A DNA stretch of 64,000 bases from Ciborinia camelliae (Eukaryota > Ascomycota > Leotiomycetes > Helotiales > Sclerotiniaceae). The notes under the pieces are model-generated. The model was not told the origin of the DNA, searched no databases, and saw nothing but the letters and a program-made list of their open reading frames with translations. Position numbers and translations under genes: made by a program. Of the stretch, positions 35,623 through 48,275 are shown piece after piece; position 1 is the first letter of the stretch, and the number at the start of each line of letters is the position of its first letter. Location: contig JANPYM010000013.1 of assembly GCA_025890175.1 (NCBI GenBank), positions 1,688,270 to 1,752,269 of the forward strand. The letters run 5' to 3'.

Positions 35623-35939
35623 CGCCCCCTTAATAGCTTTCTCTTAAAAATAAAAATAAAAAATAAGATAAAATAAAATGAAATGAAATTAAATAAATAT
35701 TTTAAATAAATTTATAAAAATGAAATAAAATAAAATACAAATACGTATATATAGTATATATAAGTATCGATTTTATTTCGAAAATTAATATTTTTTAGAA
35801 TAAAATCTTTTGATTTTATTCTTTTTAATATTAATTTTAATAATTGAATTAATAAAATTAATCCAATTAATTTCATTAATATATATTCATTTATATATAT
35901 TCATTATTTTTCATTATTATTTATTTATTAATTAATTGC

Positions 35940-36055
35940 TAAATTGAATCAATTAATTTAAATAATCTTATTTTATCCAATGGTTTAGTTAAACCATCTT
36001 TAATTAAATTTTTAATATAATAATAGCGTTTAGATATATATTTGCTTTTATTATA
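35940..36055 (-). pseudogene. Copia RNase H C-terminal relic (outer element)
   Basis: Minus-strand translation reads KYISKRYYYIKNLIKDGLTKPLDKI, the end of Copia RNase H. The stretch normally found between the RYHYIRDLI-like helix and ADGLTKPL is missing, so about a dozen residues are deleted. It sets the element's orientation as minus. Confidence 0.7.
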
Positions 36056-36150
36056 AAATATAATTAATTAATATAAATTAATTAATCAATTACAATATAT
36101 TTAAAATATTATAAAAATATATATTTTCAATATTATAATTAACTAATTTA

Positions 36151-36900
36151 TTGCGATTCTTCAATATAAAATTAAATAATTAATCGCAATATATTTAAAA
36201 TAATATAAAAAATGTATTTTAAATGTTATAATGTATTTAAAATACATAAAAAAATCTATTTTAAATATTATAATTAATTAATATAAAGTTAATTAATTAT
36301 TAACTATTTAAATCATTATTTTGATTTAAATCATTTTAATTATAATTATAATATAAATCATAATTAATTTATTGCGATCATTTAATATAAAATAAAAGCT
36401 TTATTTTAAATATTATAATTAATTCATTGCGATCATTTAATATAAAATAAAAGGCTTTATATTAAATATTATAATTAATCAATATAAAATTAATTAACCA
36501 ATCGCAATATATTTAAAATATTATAAAAAATGTATTTTAAATGTTATGATGTATTTAAAATACATAAAAAAATCTATTTTAAATATTATAATTAATTAAT
36601 ATAAAATTAATTAATTATTTATTTTGACTTAAATCATTATTTTAATTTAAATCATTTTGATTATGATTATAATATAAATCATAATTAATTCATTGCGATC
36701 ATTTAATATAAAATAAAAGCTTTATTTTAAATATTATAATTAATCAATATAAAATTAATTAATTAATCGCAATATATTTAAAATATTATAAAAAATATAT
36801 TTTAAATATTATAATATATTTAAAATACATAAAAAAATCTATTTTAAATATTATATATAATTAATATAAAATTAATTAATTATTTATTTTGATTTGAATC
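36151..36900. repeat. ~270-bp AT-rich tandem units in outer Copia
   Basis: Blocks beginning ATTGCGATCATTTAATATAA recur near 36426 and 36692, with a diverged one near 36151, each followed by AATCGCAATATATTTAAAAT and a TTTTGATTTAAATC block. These are tandem copies with point differences and small deletions. Confidence 0.65.
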
Positions 36901-37007
36901 ATTATTATTTTGATTTAAATTATTATTTTAATTTAAATCATTATATTGATCATGATTTTAATATAAATCATTATTTTGATTCGAATCATTATTTTAATTA
37001 TAATTTT

Positions 37008-40000
37008 TATTAATCGTATATCCTGGGATAACCAGTAATACGGTAGGAAAAAAATATTAAGGTAGAATATGGTATATTGATTTAATTAAAAAATATATAT
37101 TTAATAATAATTTAATTGTTTTTATATATTATTTTTTTATATTTTATATGGTATAGTTTATTATATAATCCTTAATTATATAATTGGAAACTATATAATT
37201 TAATTTCTTAATATTTTTTTACAAAGTATATCTTAATTTTTTTATTTCTTTTTTTTTAATTACTTTTATTTAATTTTTAAATTTTTTAAAAACAACTTTC
37301 CCTAATAGTTTGGTTAAATCATCCATTATTATATCTTTCGTTAATATATAGATTATCTTTAATTTTTTTTGTTTAATTAAATTATAAATATAATAATAAT
37401 AAATATTGATATACTTTAATTTTTTATAAAGGTAAAGATTTTTGATTAATACAATTGTTTTAATATTATTTTTAAACAATTATAATACTTTATTATTTTC
37501 AATATATTTAAATATTTTTAAATTTTTGAATATTTGGATTATTTATTAATTTTGTTTTATAAATATTATTATTATAATATATTTTAATTTTATTATTAAA
37601 ATTAATATAAAATATTATTTTTTTAATATTCATAATATTAATTTTTTATAAAATATTACAATTTTTTTAAAAATATTTTTTTTATTAGTTTTATTATTCG
37701 CTTAATCCACATTCGTATAAATTATTACTGCTTTTTAATAAATATTTTGTAATTCAAAATATAAATATTATTTAATTATTAAACGAAAATACTTTATCAA
37801 ATTTTTAAACATTAAACTATAATATTTATCAAGTTTGTTTATATATTGTATAAATATATTTATAATATAACTAATATTTAATTAAATATAAATAATTGGG
37901 TATATAAAAATATCAATAATTTGTTAATATTTTTTAATATCAATTTTTTTATTATTTTTCGTTAAAGATTGAAGATAAATATAATCTATAATAGAAATCT
38001 TTTTTATCTTCTTTATTTTATTTTCAATTTCGAACTTTTTAAATGTTATATTAAAGAATTGTTTTTAATTAAAAATGATTAAGCGATTTAATTGATTATA
38101 AATAATTTAAATGTTTAAAAAAAAAAAAATTTTATTAAAATTTTTTATTTTAAAATATATAAAAAACTAATTAAAAAATTAATTAATATTATCAAAGTTT
38201 TTAAATATATATATAATATTATCAATAAATACTAAAAAATATAGCTTTTTATCAATATTAATATAAAAATATAAATTAATCAGATTTTGTTTAAATCCCC
38301 AAAATAATATCTCCTTTTTCAACAATAACATCTAATCCTAACTAGTTTATTTAAACCTATAAAAATTTTATAATAATTATAAAACATATTTTTTTTATAC
38401 AAAAACTTTTTTAAATAATTATAAAAAAATCTGTTTATAAAAAAATATTTTAATAAAAACATTTTTGATATCGAATTAATAATAATAAAGATTTTTTTTT
38501 ACAATAATTATTAAAAACAATTGAAAAATATCGAATCGAATAATTAATACAAAGATTTTCGTAAAATTTTTATTAAAAATTTAATTAAAATTTTGAATAA
38601 CAAACTTTACTTTAAAATATTTAAAAGATTTATTTGATTTAGTTTTAATATTAAATATTTATTTGATTGAAATCAAATTCACTTTTTTTAATTACATAAA
38701 CTTTTTTTAAATTTTATTAACAATTAATAAATTAATTTTTTTTTTAATAATAATCTTTTAATTTTTTTTATTTTTCGAATTTTTTATTATTGCTTTGTAT
38801 ATTTATAAAACAAAAATATTAAATATTTTTTATATAAAATATACAAATTGTATTTCTTTATTATCAAACTAATCAATCTTCAAGATTATAATAAAGATTA
38901 ATATAATAAAAACTTTAATTGTTAAATTGAATATAAAAGAAATAACAATTGTAGAATATACAATTTTAATGTTTTTTTTTTTTTAATTCTTTATTTCGAT
39001 TTTGGCAATTATTGATTAATAGATTTTAATTAATTTTTTGTTTTTATTATTATAATTAATAATATTTTGTTTTTATTTTTAAAATTTTGTAAAATATCAA
39101 AATAGCAAATCTTTATTATTATTTTTAAGGATAAAAATAATTGATATGTTATTAATCGAAGTTTTTATTTCAATATTTATTTCATTGTTTGATTTTAAAG
39201 TTTTTAATTTAAAATCTTCGTTATCGTTTATTTATACAATATTTTTTTTTCGATTTTCGCTAAAAATAAAAATTTTTATTCCAATCCCCATTATTTGGAT
39301 AAAGATTTTAATTATAAGTCTTAATAACAATACGAATAATATTTGTTTATAAATCTTAGGGTTAAAAAGTTATGATATTGTAAATGATTTTATACTTTGT
39401 AAATAATTTATAATAGTTTTTTTTTTAGATTATTTATATAATTTTTTATTAAAAATAATGTTTAATATTCTTTACAATTTTGATAACAATTTTCGAATTC
39501 GTAGATCGATTGTTTTTTTTTTAATTATTTTATTTATATTAAAAATATTAAAATATTAAGTATAATTTAAATTCGAAATATATATTTTTAATTAAATATT
39601 TGTTAATATATAATTTATAAAAATATTAATTTTTTTTTTATTTATTAATTTATTATATCAACTATAAATTAATAATATTTTCGGATTTATGTAGGTATAA
39701 CATTTGTTTCTCTAAATGCAAATATAATCAATATTAAGCTTTTTCTTTATATAAACTTTTTCTAATAATACAACAATGTTGTTCAACCTTAGGTTTTTTA
39801 TAATTTTATTACAAATATAAATTATTATTTTCAAAACCTTATTTTAAAATTCTATTAATATATTAATATTTATTATATTCAAGTATATTCTTTTTTTTAA
39901 TATTTGAATACTTTATTTAATTGATTTATTCTGATATAATATTATTATTATTATATATTATAATTGAATATTATTCTTTTTTTTTCAACTTTTTATAATT

Positions 40001-42778
40001 TTTTTAAATTTGAAAATATTATTTGATTTATAAACTTTCAATTTTTTTTCGATTTGTAATTCTTTATTTTTTTTAAATTATTATAATTCTTTAATTGTTA
40101 TATTTTTAATTAATATTGATTACAAAAATATTTATTTTAATTAATTATTTACAATTTTTAAAAAATACTTGTTTTTTCAAAAAAATATTAAAAATAAATT
40201 TATAATATTAAAAAAAATCAATACAAATATTTCGTCTACATATTTTATCAATGTTTTATTGATTTTATTCCTTATCTTGATAGTATTACAAATTTTGTAT
40301 AATTTTTTATTATTCAGAATTTTAATTTTTTGTTTCAATATAATTATTTTATAAAGATTTTTAATAATTTTAAATTTAAAATAACTTAAATATTAATATA
40401 TAAAATAATAAAATCAATATTAGTTTTTAATTATTATATTATCAATTTTTAATTTATCCGGATTTGTAATATCTAAATCGTAATAAAAAACGTTAATCAA
40501 TATCTTAATAATATTTTTTCGTTTTAATTAATAATTAATAAATATTATTGAGATAAATATATATTTTCTAAAATTTTTAATAATATATTTCATAATATAA
40601 AGTTTATTTTTTTGTTTTATATAAATAATTGTTTTATTTTTTTTTTTAAAGTTTATATTTGTAAAATTAAATAATTTAATTAATCTATTATTACAACAAA
40701 TTTTTTATTCCGATAACAAATTGATTTCAAAATTAAATATATATAAAATATTCGAAAATAAATTATTTAAATTATCCTAACAAATTATCTTAACAATCTT
40801 AATATACTTGGCAAATAATATTCCCCTCCCAATTTATATAAATATACATTTAATATATATTAATTTCCTTTTAAACAAATTATAATTATTAATTATATTT
40901 GAAAATACAATTATATTTGTAGTTTAAATAAACGATAATATTTTATTAATAATTTTTTTTGTAAATAGAATAGATTTTGATTTAATATTAAATTTAAAAT
41001 CATTATTAAAATTAAAAAAAAAGTCTAATTTGTTATAATAAATCATATTAGTATAGTCTTTACGTTTTTGATTTTTCGAATATTTTAAATTTTTAAAAAT
41101 TTTGGAATCTTTATATTTTCGGTTAAACAATATCTTCTTTTTATTATATTAAAATTTTTATTTATATATTATAATTTTATTCTGAAAAAAATAGTTATAA
41201 ATAAAATAAATAAAATTATTATAGCAAAAACATTTTATAAATAATAATTTAACATTAAAATGAAATTTAAAATATATACAGTTATATTACAATCAAGTTA
41301 TACCTTAACCTTTATAGCCCCAATTATATACAATATAAACCTACTCTTTTTTTCAATTATAATTAATTTTATAAAAAACCTGGATTTTTTTAACAATAAA
41401 AATAATAATCTAAATTCAAAAAATTTAAATTATAATATCATATTTTATTAAAAATATATTAATAAAAATTTAATATAATAATATATCACTTTATATATTT
41501 TTAAATTTAAATATAATAACAAATAATTTATAATAATAATCCTTAAACTTATCCCAAATAATTTTAATTTCTATATTATCTATATATTAAAATTTATAAT
41601 CAATAAAACCAAAAATAATAATATTACAAATCAATATTAATTTTATAAATTTATTAAATCAAATATATTTTTATTATAAATATCCCCAAACCTTATTAAA
41701 AATATTATACTCCTTAATAATACCTTTATTATTTTTATTAATATAAATAAAAAAAAAATCTTTAACCTTAATTTTAAATTTATTATAAAAATCGATTTTT
41801 TTAAAATTATAAAATCTTTTTAATACAATACTCTTTGCTTTAATTAATACAATATTGTTATTTATTGCAAAAATACCATTAACAATTATAATTTATTTAA
41901 AAAATTTTACAAAAATTTTTGTTATATATAAAATTTAATAATATTATTTTTAAGTTTTTTCAATAATTATAAAAAATCTATTTTTACAAAATTGAATTTC
42001 AATTTATTAAAATCAAACAATATAATTATTTTAATTAAAAATAAAAAATTATTTTAATAAAAAGTTATTATTATCCTTACTATTATTTATAATAAATATA
42101 TAATTATATAAATCAAAATAAAATTAATTAATATAAAAAAAAAAAAATATAAATTATATCGAAAATCGAATTTACATTTAAAAAAAAAATATAAAAATAA
42201 AATTCAAAATTTTATAAAAACTTATAAAATCCGAAAATACAAATATTTATAAATAAAAATTATTTTATTTTATAAAATAATTTCTAAAATATAAATATAT
42301 ATAATAAATAAAAATTTATTTTTTTACAAACAAAATTAATTTAATTTTTTTTTTTTTAAATCCCTAATTTCAATATTAAAAAACATTTTTTAATTATTAC
42401 AACGCAATCTTTTTATTATATTACAAATTTCAGTTTCGTAATTACAAATATATAATCTTTTTGTTACTTGCAAATTTGATAATCGTATATAATCTTTTTA
42501 TTACATTACAACCTTATTATTACAGCAAACCAAAAAATAATACATTTCCATTTAATACCAAACCTTATAATTTATTAATTATATATTCTAAAATGATTAG
42601 TAATACAATAAAAAGAAAATATTAAAGTAAAATATAATATATTGATTTGATTAAGAAATATATATTTGATAGCAGTCTAGCTGCCCTTATATGCTATTCC
42701 CCTATACCCTATGCGGTATAGCTTACCATGTGATCCCTGATCATGTGACCGGAAACCATGTGACCTGATTCCTCAATA
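37008..42778 (-). mobile_element. Inner Copia retrotransposon, 5.77 kb, 206-bp LTRs, heavily RIP'd
   Basis: LTRs 37008-37213 and 42573-42778 (206 bp each), TSD ATTTT at 37003-37007 and 42779-42783. The LTRs align with each other and with the solo copy at 16674-16880, with differences that are C-to-T or G-to-A apart from a few positions. Termini are TATT...AATA. The interior is close to 90% A+T. The pol 3' end on the minus strand (37270-37479) gives the orientation. Total length suits a full Copia element. Confidence 0.92.
37270..37479 (-). pseudogene. Copia pol, RNase H C-terminal relic (inner element)
   Basis: The frame reads IKTIVLIKNLYLYKKLKYINIYYYYIYNLIKQKKLKIIYILTKDIIMDDLTKLLGKVVFKKFKN. 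It tracks the family pattern IALIKNPxxHKRxKHIDIxYHYIRDLI...YIPTKDMIADGLTKPLGK, with substitutions (H to Y, P to L, A to M or D) of the kind C-to-T and G-to-A change produces. The rest of gag-pol, 37.5-42.5 kb, is too mutated to read by eye. Confidence 0.85.
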
Positions 42779-42798
42779 ATTTTAATATAAATCATTAA

Positions 42799-43205
42799 TT
42801 AGCATTATTTTGATTAATTAGTATTTTTATATTAATCAATTTTTCAAATTAATTAATATTTTTAAACTAATTCAATAATGCTTTAAAATTAATTAATATT
42901 TTTAAACTAATTAATATTCTTATATTAATTAGCTTTTTTATATTAATTAGCATTATTTTTATTAATTAGTATTTTTATATTAATCAATTTTTCAAATTAA
43001 TTAATATTTTTAAACTAATTCAATAATGCTTTAAAATTAATTAATATTTTTAAACTAATTAATATTCTTATATTAATTAGCTTTTTTATATTAATTAACA
43101 TTATTCTATATTAATTAATATTTTTATATTAATCAATTTTTCAAATTAATTAATATTTTTAAACTAATTAATTAATGCTTTAAAATCAATTAATATTTTT
43201 AAATT
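42799..43205. repeat. ~150-bp tandem repeat in outer Copia
   Basis: Three units, starting near 42799, 42949 and 43099 with TAGCATTATTTT-like sequence. Each contains TAATCAATTTTTCAAATTAA and a TAATGCTTTAAAAT block. Confidence 0.75.
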
Positions 43206-43599
43206 AATTAATTTATAAATAAAAACTTAAAATTAAATAATAATAATAATATTATTTCAATATAAATTAGTTACCTTTTAAATAAATATTAAGCTAGGGC
43301 ATTTTGGTATAAGATATATTGTTATACTATTTGCTATAGATGATATAATCGTATAGATATAGTGTTTAGAGATCTAATTTTATACGCTTAATTAAATTTA
43401 ATCTTAGGGATGTAGGCCTTAGGGTTTAATATTATAAAATAATATTATAATTAAATTAAAATTAAACTTTTAATTAAAATTTAATTAAAATTTTTAAATA
43501 AAATCAATAAAAATTTAAAAGCAAAATTAATAAAAATCGATTTAATTATAAATCGAAATTCTAAATATGTTAATATTATATAAATATATATATATATAT

Positions 43600-44005
43600 G
43601 TAGAGATTAAATCTTTAATTGATTTAATTATATAATCGATTTAATTATATAATTTATATAATCGATTAAGTTATATAATCGATTGAATTATATAATTTAT
43701 ATAATTAATTTAATTATATAATCAATTGAATTATATAATTTATATAATCGATTTAATTGTAAAATCGATCTAATTATATAATTGATTTAATTATATAATT
43801 CATATAATCGATTTAATTATATAATCGATTGAATTATATAATTTATATAATTGATTTAATTATATAATTTATATAATCGATTAAGTTATATAATCGATTA
43901 AATTATATAATCAATTAAATTATATAATTTATATAATCGATTTAATTATATAATCGATTTAATTATATAATTGATCTAATCGATCTAATCGATCTAATCG
44001 ATTCT
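43600..44005. repeat. ATCGATTTAATTATATA simple-repeat tract
   Basis: Irregular array of TAATCGATT(T/G)AATTATATAATTTATA units, ending in three or four TCGATCTAA copies. It lies within the outer Copia, upstream of gag in element orientation. Confidence 0.8.
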
Positions 44006-44460
44006 AATAATCGGGCTTTAAAATGCCGTTCCATTTAATCCCTTCAATTCCTTTAACCTTTATATAAAAGTAGGTTTGGTTTGTTCAATATCGAAATACG
44101 AATCGGAATTGTAAATTCAGAGGCCGAAATACGAATTGGAATTGTAGGTTTAGGGGCTGAAATATGATTCGGAATTGGGTTAGATTCGATTGATAGATAA
44201 ATCTGAATTAGGATTGCGATTGGATTCGAACTAAATTTTGAATTAGGGTTCGATTGAATTCGAATTAGGGTGTATAAAATTCAAACTAGGATTCGAATTA
44301 GGTTTTGCAATTCGAATTAATATATAATTCGTTTTTCGAAATATCTTTTATAAAATTCGATAGAATTTAATGAAATTGATCTATTAGAATCGATTTACCG
44401 GGATTTTTTTAGCTTATAGGGGAGTTAGGCTTATATAGTCTAGGAATCGGGCTTATAACC

Positions 44461-44953
44461 TATTGCAAATACAGATTATATACTACACATATACAAAGAT
44501 ATATGTATAGCGCAGAAAATGTAGGCTAGGTTTTAGATTACAATTAATTAATTAAATAAAAGATAAGTATATTATATTATATATATATATACAATAAAAT
44601 AATATTTTGATTTTATTAATTATATTGATTGAAAATTATAGTATCGAAAATGAAATGCTTTACTATATTGCTTTTTCCAATAGAAAATCGAATAAAGAAT
44701 TAATCTTTCCTAATGCAGCGTTTCGAATTCTGAAAGAACCCTGTACGATTCGAATGATCGTACTAGACACGTATTCGCGTAATTCGTACTACCGTATTGT
44801 ACATTTAATTATATCCTATATAATTAAATAAATATATAATTTATTAATTATTTAATTAATTAATTAATATATTTAATTAAATAAATAAATTATATAATTA
44901 ATTATATAATTAATTAAGAGATAGATATTATATATTTAATTAAAAATACAATA
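44461..44953 (-). repeat. 5' LTR of outer Copia
   Basis: Pair of 35130-35622, with more C-to-T and G-to-A changes than its partner. Confidence 0.9.
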
Positions 44954-45166
44954 TAAAATATACAGAATTTTAAGTTGATTTTAATGGTATAAAAATATTT
45001 TTAAAATATTAATAAAAAAATTATCAAAACCCCAAAAAACAAAATCTCAAAATCTGATTTATTATTATATTGTTACAAATCTAAAGACAATAAAAACAAA
45101 AGAGATACTTGAACATAAAATTTAGGCTTAAAGTCGATATATCGGCGATTACTAACGTTTGATAAC

Positions 45167-45390
45167 TGTCGGTTCATCTCAGGGTGATGAACACACATAT
45201 GTGGTAGTAGGGTGACCAGCAACAGTAGGTATATAAACTCGTTGTAGTATTGATGGTGTTCTAGCTAAGAGGGTGTGGGTGGGAACATCCTAATATAGAC
45301 GCATGCCGCGCCTAGCCCGCGCTAGCGCGCGCGCAGGCGAAATCACGTGACAGGGTCACGTGATAGACAGGGGTGACCCCTGTCACAACA
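45167..45390 (-). mobile_element. Solo LTR, 224 bp, TSD ATAAC, inside mariner-type element
   Basis: Plus-strand termini TGTCGG...CACAACA, flanked by ATAAC at 45162-45166 and 45391-45395. Read on minus: TGTTGTGACAGGGG, a GTGACAGGGGTCACCCC-type inverted repeat, two TCACGTGA boxes, a CpG-rich GCGCGCGC core and CTATATTAGG. The repeat copy at 1-2048 lacks it exactly at this point. It is almost unmutated in an AT-rich setting, so it is probably younger than the RIP. Confidence 0.88.
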
Positions 45391-46247
45391 ATAACAATCG
45401 ATAACAAGTTTTCAATGTAATATTTAATTTTTAAATTATTTGATATGTATAAAAACAGGTTTTTATAATTAAACGAAGAAAATTTTGAAAATATATAAAG
45501 TTTTATATTAAACGAAGTATTATTGTTTAAATAATGATTAATAATATATTGTTAATTATTTAAAAAGATAATAAAAATTTTATTTAGAAAATAATAAAAA
45601 GTTTTTGAACTAATATTAATTTAATTGATTCCTTGTATTTTCTATCTTAACATATGTCACGATGTTATATATAATTATCTAATATATTATATAAGCTATA
45701 TTAAATCGATAATATTATTTATATATAATTTAAATATACCATTAAATTTTTTTAATTTTACTTTATCGTTCTATATTATTTCGAATATTTAAAGTTGAAA
45801 TTCAAATATCATATAATATTCTTTTCTTTTTTTCCTTTTTCTTTTCCCTTCTCTTATTCAGTATATTTCAAGACCCTGTTTCGTCCAATAATTTTAAACG
45901 ACAATCTTTTATTATATAAAAGATTAAATAATAAAATAAAACTTTAAATAATAGAAATAAAACTTTAAATAATAGGGTATAATATTAAACAAAAGCTTAA
46001 AATCCCATCTGTTGTTACGTGATTTTATTATATATTCAATATTAAATTAAATATATGTAGAATAATAAATATTATTGTATATATAAACTCCCCTGATTAT
46101 TCTATATATTTTGATATTATAAAAATTTCAATTAATTGAAATTATATTTTTTGTCGTGTTTGAGTGTTCTTGACTGTATGTCACGCCCCACGTTTCATCT
46201 CTCCATCATTATTACAAACAAACAAACAACGCAAACAGTCTCTTAAA

Positions 46248-47440
46248 ATGACAACCATTGAACAACGATTGGAATCCTCAAGCTCAGCTCGGGAGATTCC
46301 AGGCGTAGTTCTTTCTCGCTAGCGATTCCACCGGTAAATATTCTCTTCTCTATGTGCCTACCCCGTACAGAATTTCTAACTAACTATAGGAACATTCAAA
46401 TACGAAACGGCTATCGGGCCAGCAATCCCTCACTCCCAAATTGAGATTCTACTTTCGTACTGGCATCATGCACAGATCTGATACCTTCTATCGCTGGCTT
46501 GCGATGCATGGAGCAGGGGGAGGTTGGTCTTGACGATGATCTCTCATATATCTTGATAGAGTTCAAGAATATCCAAATCCTCCAGGGCTTTGAAATAGTA
46601 AGTGATGGAAAGGATTCTCCAATCCTCATGCCAGCCGAGAACAACATCACGTTAAAGGAAGGTGCCACGGTTTCTCGAAAAGCCGAAAGTTCAGACTATC
46701 CTTAACTCCAAACTCATCTCATTGACGAGAAAACATCTAGAAATTTCCTTACCCATACTTCCGAATTCGGCTTCGATGGTTGGACGCCAGAACTAGTAAA
46801 ATTTCGCGCCCTCCAAGAAATCAAGTCTGTCCATACCCATCAAACCGACATGCTCAAGTCAATGACTGTCAATCACGCTACCACTTCTATTTGAACCGGG
46901 GACTTCTTGGTCATACGGCTAACAGTCTGAAATGGGTGTCAGTCCTTGTTACCCATCTGAATAATGGAAAATCACTTGAAGACTAATCCCAAACCCATGT
47001 CCAAGAAAAACGCGTGCAAACGACTGTTCGAAGCCAATTAGATGGATAACTCTAATTCTTCCCTTGGATTTCCTACAAAGACCAATGGGAAAGTTGAATG
47101 AACGGATAGAATCGTATATATCATGGAAAAGATTGTTTTGGCGGTCAGGTCTAGCGAGCTCTGCAAGCTCATACCTTGAGGTGCGAACATCTCTTCTTCA
47201 GGCCGACGAGGTTTTTACTCGGGAAATCTACCACGCCACAAATGAGATACTATGTGCACCAAGCTCATGTGCGCACAATTCTGCCCAGGAAGATTTGGCA
47301 GCTATCCTCTTGGAAGAAAGCTGAATTGGGGATTAGGTGGGTTACTCATCGAAGAAGATATCGAAGGGGTTCACAAGACGCGTCCCTATGTTTGATTTGG
47401 ACTGGACTGCCCTGCCAAATTTAGCACGGAAGAATAATAT
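46248..47440 (+). pseudogene. Beta-lactamase/esterase family (LovD/EstB-like) pseudogene
   Basis: ATG at 46248 gives MTTIEQRLESSSSAREIPGVVL, then a one-base frameshift leads to a stop at 46320; the shifted frame continues LASDSTG. After a normal-looking intron comes TFKYETAIGPAIP, a second frameshift, then DSTFVLASCTDL. Here the catalytic SxxK motif reads SCTD, so the Lys is gone. CMEQGEVGLDDDLSYIL and NNITLK follow, then LTHTSEFGFDGW from about 46748 and GLGGLLIEEDIEG from about 47328. Family members are serine hydrolases or acyltransferases. Several independent lesions make it inactive. It starts about 70 bp outside the mariner-type right end. Confidence 0.85.
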
Positions 47441-48122
47441 TAATAGAGAGCATAGACTAATTTACTTCCATGCTACTAATTGATGTTCCCAGCATTTGAG
47501 TCCCCGAAGAGTCATGAAATACCGCAGTTTTGTGAGAGCGAGATGTGGAGAAAGTGCGGAAAATTGAAGAGAACCATGAGTTGATGTTGTCCAAGAGATA
47601 ATAGTGCGAACTGTGCTCATTGTCTGAGCTATTATACCCTTGAATAACTACCAGTTACTACCTACTTCATCATCTCGTCCAAAATCACTCGTTCTTTTCC
47701 TCACGGTCTAAAATATTCCTCCACTAGGTATGAATCGACAATATTCCAACCGCTTTCAAGGGGGCATCAAACTACGTCGTCTCATGGAAAGAAGCCTTTG
47801 AAACACATCTTCTAGCGCTTAACAAATTTCGAAGATCATGCATGTCCTTTCACCTACAATAGTCCTATTAGTGAAAGGTAAAATACACATCCGAGTCCCA
47901 AAACTCTCATTCATATTCGAACTTTAATGACAATTATCATCACTGTTACATATAGGTAGGTATGATTAGCACCAGACTCGAATCTCGAATGGAAATTATC
48001 CATTAAGATGGTATGACATGTCATTTTTCTAGTATTGATCGTCGTGATTCTTATATACATACTTACTGATATAAATCCATATACCAATCTACCTATCTAC
48101 CTATCTATCCATCTACCTACCT
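47441..48122. other. Intergenic, nothing recognised
   Basis: No gene motifs. Leads into a satellite-rich stretch. Confidence 0.5.
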
Positions 48123-48124
48123 CA

Positions 48125-48275
48125 TAATCTTCACATTCATCTTCACATTCATCTTCACATTCATCTTCACATTCATCTTCACATTCATCTTCACATTCAT
48201 CTTCACATTCATCTTCACATTCATCTTCACATTCATCTTCACATTCATCTTCACATTCATCTTCACATTCATCTC
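48125..48275. repeat. 12-bp minisatellite (CTTCACATTCAT)
   Basis: About 12 nearly perfect tandem copies. Frames across it encode monotonous (DECE)n or (NVKM)n peptides because the period is a multiple of three, and are not genes. Confidence 0.95.

Larger units (their letters stand above)
35130..44953 (-). mobile_element. Outer Copia retrotransposon (493-bp LTRs), TSD TAAAA
   Basis: The LTRs 35130-35622 and 44461-44953 are both 493 bp and differ by C/T and G/A changes; the right copy is the more mutated (TGTTGC start became TATTGC). TAAAA is repeated at 35125-35129 and 44954-44958. On the minus strand a purine tract AAGGGGGCG abuts the 3' LTR (35622) and GGTTATAAGCCC follows the 5' LTR as a possible primer site. 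Without the nested element about 4.05 kb remains, short for an autonomous Copia. Confidence 0.9.
35062..46176. mobile_element. Tc1/mariner-type element disrupted by retrotransposons
   Basis: The left end starts CAGTCAAGGACACTCAAACA and the right end, read on minus, starts CAGTCAAGAACACTCAAACA. The two inverted repeats agree for about 43 bp with three or four mismatches. Both are bordered outside by TA (35060-35061, 46177-46178), the Tc1/mariner target. After removing the Copia block and the solo LTR with their duplications, about 1.06 kb remains, AT-rich and without a transposase frame, so it is a decayed or non-autonomous copy. Confidence 0.8.
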
